Source: an uncultured Oscillospiraceae bacterium (GTDB lineage Bacteria > Bacillota > Clostridia > Oscillospirales > Acutalibacteraceae). Taken from it: a stretch of DNA of 7,004 nt. Position numbers and translations under genes: made by a program. The notes below the pieces were generated by a model that had not been told where the DNA came from, ran no database searches, and saw only the letters and a program-made list of their open reading frames with translations. Location of the stretch: assembly GCA_900549675.1 (NCBI GenBank), contig URPG01000111.1, positions 1-7,004 of the forward strand. The letters are read 5' to 3'. Positions 1 through 6,147 of this stretch are shown in pieces (the first letter of the stretch is position 1; each line of letters begins with the position of its first letter).

Positions 1-1077
1 CGTGCAGACAAACTCATTGAAGATAAAACGCAAGAATCTGCCGACGGCTGGTCCAATGAAAAAATGATGGAGTTTATCCAAGAAAATGATATTTGCTGTC
101 CAAATTGCGGCAGTAAAAATTTCACAGATATCCGCCAATTTAACCTGATGTTTAAAACTTATCAGGGGGTTACCGAGGATTCTAAGAGTGAAATTTACTT
201 GCGTCCTGAAACCGCCCAAGGTATTTTTGTGAACTTCAATAATATTCAAAGAAGTTCCCGCAAGAAATTACCGTTTGGTATCGCCCAAATCGGTAAATCT
301 TTCCGCAACGAAATCACGCCCGGCAACTTTATTTTCCGTATTCGTGAGTTTGAGCAAATGGAGCTTGAATTCTTCTGTAAACCGGATACCGACTTAGAAT
401 GGTTCCATTATTGGAAAGATTACTGTAAAAAGTGGCTGTTTGATTTGGGCATAGAAGAAGAAAGTCTGCGTTTCCGTGACCATTCTGCCGAAGAGCTTTC
501 GTTCTATTCAAAAGCAACCACCGATGTGGAGTTTATGTTTCCCTTTGGTTGGGGTGAATTATGGGGGATTGCAGACAGAACCGACTATGACCTCAAACAG
601 CACCAAGAACATTCCGGCAAAAGCTGTGAATACTTTGACCAAGAAGAAAACAAGCACTATATTCCTTATGTGGTGGAACCTTCCTTGGGTGCAGACCGTA
701 TGGCACTGGCATTTTTGTGTAACGCTTATGACGAAGAAAAAATTGATGACAAAGATACCCGTGTAGTCATGCGTTTTCATCCGTTCTTGGCTCCCTTCAA
801 AGCGGCTGTATTGCCTCTTTCTAAAAAGCTGGGAGAAAAAGCACAAGAGATTTATACCATGTTGTCAAAACATTTTATGGTTGATTATGACGATGCCGGT
901 TCTATCGGTAAACGTTATCGCCGCCAAGATGAAATCGGTACCCCTTTCTGTATTACGTTTGACTTTGACAGCATAGAAGATGGCTGTGTGACGATTCGTG
1001 ACCGTGATACCATGCAGCAGGAAAGAGTTTCCATTGATTCATTGGTAGACTTTATTCAGAAAAAAATTGAATTTTAA
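1..1077 (+). CDS. glyS: Glycyl-tRNA synthetase, single-chain type (5' end cut by window)
   Basis: Class II aminoacyl-tRNA synthetase that attaches glycine to tRNA-Gly in the cytoplasm (EC 6.1.1.14). The frame is open from base 1, giving 358 residues; the ATG at 64 is internal, not the start. Homologues of this homodimeric type are roughly 460 residues long, so about 100 N-terminal residues including motif 1 lie outside the window. Visible landmarks are a CCPNC cysteine cluster (bases 94-108) matching the zinc-binding insertion, the class II motif 2 arginine in FRNE (301-312), the motif 3 segment EPSLGADR (676-699), and a C-terminal anticodon-binding domain from about base 770 (starting RFHPFLAPFKAAVLPL). 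It is the alpha2 form, not the glyQ/glyS two-subunit form, as expected in many low-GC Gram-positives. A hairpin terminator follows 13 nt after the stop. Any T-box leader would lie upstream, outside the window. The identification is secure. Confidence 0.97.
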   Translation, partial: RADKLIEDKTQESADGWSNEKMMEFIQENDICCPNCGSKNFTDIRQFNLMFKTYQGVTEDSKSEIYLRPETAQGIFVNFNNIQRSSRKKLPFGIAQIGKSFRNEITPGNFIFRIREFEQMELEFFCKPDTDLEWFHYWKDYCKKWLFDLGIEEESLRFRDHSAEELSFYSKATTDVEFMFPFGWGELWGIADRTDYDLKQHQEHSGKSCEYFDQEENKHYIPYVVEPSLGADRMALAFLCNAYDEEKIDDKDTRVVMRFHPFLAPFKAAVLPLSKKLGEKAQEIYTMLSKHFMVDYDDAGSIGKRYRRQDEIGTPFCITFDFDSIEDGCVTIRDRDTMQQERVSIDSLVDFIQKKIEF

Positions 1078-1090
1078 ATGTTCATACAAT

Positions 1091-1133
1091 AAAATCCCCG
1101 ATGAATTTCGTAAAGAAATCAATCGGGGATTTT
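1091..1133. terminator. Bidirectional rho-independent terminator between glyS and the SDR gene
   Basis: A perfect 12-bp stem pairs AAAATCCCCGAT (1091-1102) with ATCGGGGATTTT (1122-1133). Inside it, after a 2x2 mismatch, ATTTC (1105-1109) pairs with GAAAT (1115-1119) around a 5-nt loop. The arm ends are A-rich on the left and T-rich on the right, so each strand has a short U-run after the hairpin. It sits between two converging genes (glyS stop at 1077, SDR stop at 1176) and probably ends both transcripts. Confidence 0.88.
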
Positions 1134-1175
1134 CATATTTATGAATTAATCATTACTCATACCGGATGAAAAGCA

Positions 1176-1934
1176 TTAAACAGCTGTATAACCGCCGTCA
1201 ACGGGAAGAATAGTGCCTGTTACATAGGAAGATTCATCACTGGCAAAGAAGATAGCAGCAGAGTTGAGTTCTCCCTCGCGACCATAGCGGCCCAGTGGAA
1301 CAGTGGATTTCATGTAAGCTTGGAAACTTTCGGTATCCAATGTTTCCTGTGTAAGCTCGGTAGCAAAATAGCCGGGACAAATGGCATTGCAGGTAATGTT
1401 ATATTTGGCAAGCTCAGCGGCAACAGCTCTGGTGAAGTTTACAACACCGCCTTTGGAGGCATGATAAGCAACGGTATCAATGGCTGTGTTGCCGACCAAA
1501 CCATACATAGAGGCAATATTGATGATTCTGCCATATCCGTTCTCCTTCATATTTTTTGCGAAGGCTCTTGTCACTTTGAATACACTGGTAAGATCTGTGT
1601 CAACGGTGAAATCCCATTCTTCATCTGTCATCTCAATAACACCGGCATTTTTTGCCGAACCGGCACAGTTAACTAAGATATCCACTTTGCCAAATTCTTC
1701 TAAAGCGGCATCAGCGGCGGCATTTACAGATTCTGTATCCGTAACGTCACAGCGCAGCGGTAAAACCTTTACGCCGAGTTCTTTTAATTCGGCGGCAAGA
1801 GATTCCAGTCTTTCCAGTCTTCTGGCAGTGATAACTAAATCAGCACCCTGTTCTGCAAAACCTTTTGCCATTTGTGCACCTAGACCGGAAGAAGCCCCTG
1901 AAATAACGCAGACACGTCCTTTTAAATTAAACAT
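1176..1934 (-). CDS. Short-chain dehydrogenase/reductase, gluconate 5-dehydrogenase-like
   Basis: A 252-residue classical SDR, probably a cytosolic NAD(P)-dependent oxidoreductase acting on a sugar acid or polyol; the substrate is not readable from sequence. The nucleotide-binding motif SGASSGLG is at residues 12-19. Arg38-Arg39 directly after strand beta-2 suggest an NADP(H) preference. DV at 63-64 contacts adenine in the family, NCAG (89-92) replaces the usual NNAG, Ser142 and the Y157-x3-K161 pair are the catalytic residues, and the C-terminus ends with VDGGY. The tetrad Asn is replaced by Asp114. The start is set by AAGGAG at 1944-1949, which lies 8-9 nt before the ATG at 1934; the GTG at 1943 directly abuts the Shine-Dalgarno sequence and is unlikely. 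By similarity it resembles IdnO-type gluconate 5-dehydrogenases, but no gluconate or idonate genes are nearby. Family assignment is certain; the specific activity is only a suggestion. Confidence 0.9.
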   Translation of the reverse strand: MFNLKGRVCVISGASSGLGAQMAKGFAEQGADLVITARRLERLESLAAELKELGVKVLPLRCDVTDTESVNAAADAALEEFGKVDILVNCAGSAKNAGVIEMTDEEWDFTVDTDLTSVFKVTRAFAKNMKENGYGRIINIASMYGLVGNTAIDTVAYHASKGGVVNFTRAVAAELAKYNITCNAICPGYFATELTQETLDTESFQAYMKSTVPLGRYGREGELNSAAIFFASDESSYVTGTILPVDGGYTAV

Positions 1935-1960
1935 TGATAGCACTCCTTAAATCGTTAAAT

Positions 1961-1982
1961 TATAGTTGCAATATTGACTATA
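1961..1982. promoter_or_regulatory. Candidate operator over the SDR transcription start
   Basis: A perfect 6-bp inverted repeat, TATAGT (1961-1966) and ACTATA (1977-1982), has a 10-bp centre that contains the self-complementary CAATATTG. It begins at the downstream edge of the proposed -10 box and covers the expected start point near 1975, where a bound repressor would block transcription. The shape (TAGTTG...GACTA) recalls operators of MarR-type repressors, but no cognate regulator is encoded beside it. AT-rich inverted repeats also arise by chance. Confidence 0.3.
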
Positions 1983-2010
1983 TTTTAACATAATAACAAA
2001 AAAAGGTCAA
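1982..2010 (-). promoter_or_regulatory. Sigma-A-type promoter of the SDR gene
   Basis: On the minus strand, TTGACC (2010-2005) is followed after 17 nt by TAAAAT (1987-1982). Both hexamers match the consensus at 5 of 6 positions and the spacing is ideal. The predicted start near 1975 gives a leader of about 40 nt before the ATG at 1934. This suggests the SDR can be transcribed independently of alr. Confidence 0.65.
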
Positions 2011-2062
2011 TGAAATATAATATTTTTACAAATATAGTATAAAAACTAAAAAGTGAATCCTG

Positions 2063-3268
2063 TTACTGCCTTTTGTGAATAACCGGCAAAATTTGGTTGG
2101 ATACGCTGACGATTTTTCCCTTTTTATAATAGACACGGGGTACTCGCTTGCCGATATCACAAATAACTTCATAATTGATGCTTTCCTGATAACCAGCGAG
2201 TTCGTCGGCGGTAATCTCTTCCTCACCGTCACGACCGATTAACGTAACCTCATCACCGATTTGCACAGAATCCAGTTTGCTGGCATCAGCCATTAATTGG
2301 TCCATACAGATTCTCCCCACAATTTTACAGCGTTTTCCGCCTACCAGAACATCAGCACCGTTTAAAGATAAAATGCGCGGATATCCGTCGGCATATCCAA
2401 TGGGTACGGTAATAATTTTCATAGCATGTTCTGCCGTAAAAATGCGGCCATAGCTTACTGTATCGCCTTTTTGTATGAGTTTCACATGGGAAACTACTGA
2501 TTTTAAAGCAAGCGTCGGATGTAATTTTTGATTATGTTGAACTTTAGCGGACGGATAAAGTCCGTATAAAATAATACCCGCTCTTACCATATCCATATGC
2601 GTCTGCGGATAATCTAAAATAGCCGCACTGTTTGATACATGACGCAGGGGAAAGGTAAATCCATGCTGCTGTAATATTTGACAGGCACGGGTAAAACAGT
2701 GCATTTGATGTTTTGTAAAATCTTTTCCGTCCTGTGCTTCATCAGCAACGGCAAAGTGTGTGAAAATTCCCTGCCAGTCAAGATGCGGCAACCGACACAC
2801 AGAGAGCAAAGGTTGAATTTCTTCTTCGGTGGGAGATTCAGAAAGGTGGAACCCAATACGGTTCATACCGGTGTCGATTTTTAAATGGGCTTTAATTTCT
2901 ACCTGCTGTTTTACGGCTTCTGCCGAAAGTTTTTGAGCGTAATCCCATGCATAGACGCATTGAGAAATATTTTGTTCGCTTAGTGTTTTAACATGAGAAG
3001 TAGGGGTATAACCAAGTACCAAAATAGGAATAGAAATACCACTTAACCTAAGCTGTAAAGCTTCTTCTAAATTGGAAACAGCAAAAAAATCAGTTCCTAA
3101 GGCTTGCAGTTCTTCTGCCACCCGTACGGCTCCGTGCCCATAAGCATCGGCTTTAATCACAGCGCAGAGTTTGGCGGAAGGGGCTATCGCTTTACGGATT
3201 TGTTGGTAATTATAGGCAAAGGCATCTAAATTAATTTCAGCCCAGGTTCGCTTTAAAATATCAGTCAT
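2063..3268 (-). CDS. alr: Alanine racemase
   Basis: PLP-dependent cytosolic enzyme that interconverts L- and D-alanine (EC 5.1.1.1) and so supplies D-Ala for peptidoglycan. The 401-residue protein has the fold-type III barrel first, with the PLP lysine Lys39 in AVIKADAYGHG and with KIDTGMNRIGF (130-140, Arg137 near the PLP phenol oxygen in the family). The C-terminal beta domain follows, with the second catalytic base Tyr273 in VSYGR and the conserved CMDQLM segment (321-326) that closes the active site of the partner subunit. Family members are typically 360-390 residues; here about 18 residues follow the usual C-terminal RVPRVY. The ATG at 3268 is supported by GAGGAG (3274-3279), 5 nt upstream. 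It is divergent from the P-type ATPase gene and co-oriented with the SDR gene, whose start lies 128 nt beyond its stop, with no clear terminator between. All key residues are intact. Confidence 0.96.
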   Translation of the reverse strand: MTDILKRTWAEINLDAFAYNYQQIRKAIAPSAKLCAVIKADAYGHGAVRVAEELQALGTDFFAVSNLEEALQLRLSGISIPILVLGYTPTSHVKTLSEQNISQCVYAWDYAQKLSAEAVKQQVEIKAHLKIDTGMNRIGFHLSESPTEEEIQPLLSVCRLPHLDWQGIFTHFAVADEAQDGKDFTKHQMHCFTRACQILQQHGFTFPLRHVSNSAAILDYPQTHMDMVRAGIILYGLYPSAKVQHNQKLHPTLALKSVVSHVKLIQKGDTVSYGRIFTAEHAMKIITVPIGYADGYPRILSLNGADVLVGGKRCKIVGRICMDQLMADASKLDSVQIGDEVTLIGRDGEEEITADELAGYQESINYEVICDIGKRVPRVYYKKGKIVSVSNQILPVIHKRQ

Positions 3269-3354
3269 AATGGCTCCTCGGTATAAAAATATAAACTTTA
3301 AATCATTAAGAAGAAAAGTTATTTATTTTTCAGCAATTCAATTTATTTTAGTCT

Positions 3355-3384
3355 ATTGTATCATAAAAAAACATCAGAACGCAA
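3355..3384 (-). promoter_or_regulatory. Candidate promoter of alr
   Basis: On the minus strand, TTGCGT (3384-3379) is followed after 18 nt by TACAAT (3360-3355), a 5-of-6 match for the -10 box. The -35 box is weaker (TTG plus the final T differing from consensus). The start would be near 3348, giving an untranslated leader of about 80 nt. The surrounding AT-richness makes chance matches likely. Confidence 0.45.
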
Positions 3385-3500
3385 TATTAAGGGTGTTTGC
3401 TTCTTTCAAGACAGAAAAAAAAGAAAAAAACAGAAAGGAATTCTATCAAAAGATAAATATTTCGGTTTTCTTACAATCCTTTTAGATTGATAGATTTTAC

Positions 3501-3528
3501 TTGAAAAAGCAGTATTCTACTGTATAAT
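3501..3528 (+). promoter_or_regulatory. Strong promoter of the P-type ATPase gene
   Basis: TTGAAA (3501-3506) is followed after 16 nt by a perfect TATAAT (3523-3528). The start is expected near 3535, leaving a leader of about 38 nt before the ATG at 3573. A palindrome occupies most of the right half of the spacer, so the promoter may be repressible. Confidence 0.72.
3510..3522. promoter_or_regulatory. Palindrome inside the ATPase promoter spacer (possible operator)
   Basis: CAGTA (3510-3514) and TACTG (3518-3522) form a perfect 5-bp inverted repeat around TTC, directly against the -10 box. A protein bound here would compete with RNA polymerase. The regulator is unknown, and a 5-bp repeat alone is weak evidence. 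Confidence 0.35.
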
Positions 3529-3554
3529 AGAAAGCATAATAAGCACGATAGCAT

Positions 3555-3567
3555 CTCCGGCGGAGGA
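3555..3567 (+). promoter_or_regulatory. Ribosome binding site of the ATPase gene, with overlapping small hairpin
   Basis: GGAGGA (3562-3567) lies 5 nt before the ATG at 3573 and sets the start. Directly upstream, CTCC (3555-3558) can pair with GGAG (3562-3565) over a GGC loop and would hide the Shine-Dalgarno sequence. With only 4 bp the hairpin is marginal and may merely lower translation. Confidence 0.6.
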
Positions 3568-3572
3568 TATAT

Positions 3573-6053
3573 ATGTCGCGAAAAGAAAAAAGATTGAGTA
3601 AGAGAACACAAGAAGAAATGCATATTGAAACTCGGGAAAACCGAGCCGTGGAACGTTTTTATCCCGACCCTATGACGGGACTAACCACTGAACAAGTCAT
3701 CATACGTCACAAACAAGGGCTAAACAATATTGATAACAGTGTAAAAGGGAAAACAGAAAAACAAATTATTTTGAGTAACCTTTTCACTTTTTTTAATATC
3801 CTAAACTTTTTGCTTGCCATAGCCTTGGTTTTGGTAGGGTCTTATCGGCAGACTCTTTTTATGGGGCAGATTATCTCTAACTTATTAATCGGCACATTTC
3901 AAGAGATTCGTTCAAAACGTACCATTGATAAATTATCGTTGCTTTCTTCACCGAAAGCGGTCACTATTCGTGATGGTAAAAAGCAGAATGTGCTGGTCAG
4001 TGAAATCGTACTGGACGATGTGCTGCTGCTTTCTTCTGGAAATCAAGTTTCCTCAGACAGCGTGATTACCCGCGGCGAATGTGAAGTGAATGAATCACTG
4101 ATTACCGGAGAATCAGACCCTATTTTAAAACGGGAGGGGGACCATATTCTTTCCGGCAGCTTTTTAGTGAGCGGGAAGTGTCTGGCACAGGTTGAACATG
4201 TCGGACCTGAAAATTATGCCAGCCAGATTACAGGCAGTGCCAAAGTGCTTAAAAAACGAAATTCTGAAATCATGAATTCAATTGACACCTTAATTAAAAT
4301 TATTGGTTTTGGTTTAATTCCGATTGGCGCATTGCAGTTTTACAAGCAAATTCAGGTGCTGCAGCAGCCACTGCAGGGAGCAGTGAATCAAACGGTAGCC
4401 TCTCTTATTGGTATGATTCCGGAGGGACTCGTTTTGCTTACGAGTATCGTGTTTGCCGTCAGTATCGTAAAACTTTCCCGCCAAAAAACCTTAGTGCAGG
4501 ATTTATACTGTGTGGAAACATTGGCACGAGTGGACGTGCTTTGCTTGGATAAGACAGGTACTATTACCGAAGGCACGATGCAGGTTGATGAATTGATACC
4601 GTTCAATGGGTTTTCCGAAGACGATATGGCAGAGCCGCTCTGTGCTTTAGTAAATGCTTTGCCGGATGACAACCCTACTTTTTTGGCAGTACAGGAACGG
4701 TTTCAAGGAAATACAGATTGGTTGGCACAGGATGTTGTACCTTTTTCTTCGGCACGTAAATGGAGCGGTGCCTATTTTGCTGGCCGGGGCAGCTATTTAA
4801 TGGGAGCCGGCGAATTTATTTTAGGCAGTGCATTTGAATCCATTCGTGAGATTGTAGAAACTTATTCTCAAAAGGGTCAGCGTGTTTTGCTGGTGGCGCA
4901 TTCCCCAAAACCTTTCAGTGATAAAGAAGTCCCCGAGGATTTGCAGTGCTTGGGTTTGATTTTAATCAGCGATAAAATCCGCCGTGAAGCACGAAGAACT
5001 CTTCGTTATTTTGCGGATCAGGGGGTAGATTTAAAAATTATCTCGGGTGATAATGCGGTGACGGTTGCCAACATTGCGGCAAGAGCGGGTTTGCAGGACG
5101 CAGACCATTATGTGGATGCCACCACCTTGGAAACAGAAGAGGATATCCAATATGCCGTTAGAAATTATTCTGTATTCGGACGTGTGACGCCGCAGCAAAA
5201 GCTTGCCTTTGTACGTGCATTAAGAGCAGACGGACATACGGTGGCCATGACAGGTGACGGTGTAAATGACGTTTTGGCTTTGAAAGAAGCAGATTGCAGT
5301 ATCGCCATGGCATCCGGCAGTGATGCCGCCAAAACGGTTTCTAGTTTAGTGCTTTTAAATTCCAGTTTTGCGCCCATGCCGCTTATCGTGAAAGAAGGAC
5401 GACGCTCTATCAACAACTTACAGCGTTCAGCTTCTCTGTTTTTATCCAAAACCATTTTTTCAACGCTGATTAGTTTAATGTTTTTGTTTTTGCCGTATTC
5501 CTTCCCGTTTGACCCCATTCACCTAACACTCATTAGCACCTTTACCATTGGAATTCCTTCCTTTATTTTGGCATTGGAACCTAACCGGGAACGTGTCACA
5601 GGCAGGTTCCTCTCCAATGTGATGAAGCTTTCGGTGCCTGCAGGTTTAACCATGGCGACCAATATGTTGGTGCTTTCTGCGTTGGGTCCAACCTTTGGGA
5701 TTAATAATGATCAATTTTCAACATTGGCTGTGGTTGTGACTTCGCTGACAGGTTTTATCATGCTCTTTAAAGTGTGCTCACCCTTTAATGCTTTAAGAGC
5801 AACCTTGTTTATATCTATGATGGCGGCAACTTTCTTATTGGCGCTGTTTATGGGCGATTTTTTTGCTCTGGAGGTTTTTACCATTCCTATGTCTTTGGTG
5901 CTTATTGTCACCTTTATTTACTCTGTTTCTATGATGTTATCATTGATTCATTTGGTGGATCATGTTCTTTCGGGTAAACAGAAAAAATTTAGACAAATGA
6001 TTCCCATATATCGAAAATCCAAGTCACAAAAGAAAAAAAAACATTCGGCCTAA
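3573..6053 (+). CDS. Cation-transporting P-type ATPase, CtpE-like (probable Ca2+ transporter)
   Basis: An 826-residue membrane pump that couples ATP hydrolysis to cation movement. Domains in order: a basic cytosolic N-terminus (1-60); M1-M2 (about 66-110); an actuator domain with TGES at 178-181; M3-M4 (about 238-298) with the ion-site motif PEGL (283-286); the phosphorylation site DKTGT with Asp326; a nucleotide-binding domain with KWSG (396-399); hinge motifs SGDN (491-494) and GDGVND (561-566); and about six more membrane segments (618-797). The tail (801-826) is rich in Lys and Arg. Stretches such as QEIRSKRTIDKL, VMPEG-like MIPEGLVLLTS, KWSG and GEGRR-like KEGRRSINN match my recollection of mycobacterial CtpE, reported as a Ca2+ transporter; the pneumococcal relative is less close. 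Transport direction and ion are inferred. The gene is probably monocistronic, with its own promoter and terminator. Family is certain; the ion is likely but unproven. Confidence 0.93.
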   Translation: MSRKEKRLSKRTQEEMHIETRENRAVERFYPDPMTGLTTEQVIIRHKQGLNNIDNSVKGKTEKQIILSNLFTFFNILNFLLAIALVLVGSYRQTLFMGQIISNLLIGTFQEIRSKRTIDKLSLLSSPKAVTIRDGKKQNVLVSEIVLDDVLLLSSGNQVSSDSVITRGECEVNESLITGESDPILKREGDHILSGSFLVSGKCLAQVEHVGPENYASQITGSAKVLKKRNSEIMNSIDTLIKIIGFGLIPIGALQFYKQIQVLQQPLQGAVNQTVASLIGMIPEGLVLLTSIVFAVSIVKLSRQKTLVQDLYCVETLARVDVLCLDKTGTITEGTMQVDELIPFNGFSEDDMAEPLCALVNALPDDNPTFLAVQERFQGNTDWLAQDVVPFSSARKWSGAYFAGRGSYLMGAGEFILGSAFESIREIVETYSQKGQRVLLVAHSPKPFSDKEVPEDLQCLGLILISDKIRREARRTLRYFADQGVDLKIISGDNAVTVANIAARAGLQDADHYVDATTLETEEDIQYAVRNYSVFGRVTPQQKLAFVRALRADGHTVAMTGDGVNDVLALKEADCSIAMASGSDAAKTVSSLVLLNSSFAPMPLIVKEGRRSINNLQRSASLFLSKTIFSTLISLMFLFLPYSFPFDPIHLTLISTFTIGIPSFILALEPNRERVTGRFLSNVMKLSVPAGLTMATNMLVLSALGPTFGINNDQFSTLAVVVTSLTGFIMLFKVCSPFNALRATLFISMMAATFLLALFMGDFFALEVFTIPMSLVLIVTFIYSVSMMLSLIHLVDHVLSGKQKKFRQMIPIYRKSKSQKKKKHSA

Positions 6054-6086
6054 ACAAATAAAATACTTTCACAATTGATAGCGTAC

Positions 6087-6127
6087 AAAAAAGCAAGGGA
6101 CAGTAAAATTCTGTGCCTTGCTTTTTT
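6087..6127. terminator. Bidirectional rho-independent terminator after the ATPase gene
   Basis: A perfect 12-bp stem joins AAAAAAGCAAGG (6087-6098) to CCTTGCTTTTTT (6116-6127). Past a G-G mismatch, ACAG (6100-6103) pairs with CTGT (6111-6114) over a 7-nt loop. A T-run to 6128 follows on the plus strand, and the left A-run gives a U-run on the minus strand. It lies between the ATPase stop (6053) and the converging regulator stop (6148) and can serve both. Confidence 0.92.
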
Positions 6128-6147
6128 TATTTGTAAATTGGTCTATA

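Larger units (their letters stand above)
3269..3572. other. Divergent intergenic region between alr and the P-type ATPase gene
   Basis: This 304-nt AT-rich stretch holds a proposed alr promoter (minus strand) and an ATPase promoter (plus strand), whose -35 boxes are about 117 nt apart. Between them is an A-rich, nearly all-purine tract (about 3407-3440) in which CAGAAA occurs twice (3412-3417 and 3431-3436) around two A-runs; it may bend DNA or help RNA polymerase, but nothing proves a role. No riboswitch fold or RNA gene was recognised. The only plus-strand frame (3270-3485) lacks a ribosome binding site and begins 1 nt beyond the alr start codon, so it is not annotated. Confidence 0.6.

Noticed and set aside
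1941..1943. GTG start for the SDR, adding three residues
   Set aside because: It directly touches the AAGGAG Shine-Dalgarno sequence, leaving no spacing; the ATG at 1934 has normal spacing and gives the usual MF-N-L-K-G family start.
1320..1950. Plus-strand frames at 1320-1676 and 1480-1950 antisense to the SDR gene
   Set aside because: Both are shadows of a strongly conserved SDR coding sequence and have no ribosome binding site or recognisable domain.
3407..3440. A-rich purine tract as an intrinsic terminator or UP element
   Set aside because: No stem precedes it on either strand, and it is too far from both -35 boxes to be a standard UP element.
3270..3485. Plus-strand frame of 71 codons (Lys/Phe-rich) in the alr-ATPase gap
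   Set aside because: It has no ribosome binding site, starts 1 nt beyond the alr start codon, reads through the alr promoter and A-rich tract, and has low-complexity composition typical of AT-rich non-coding DNA.
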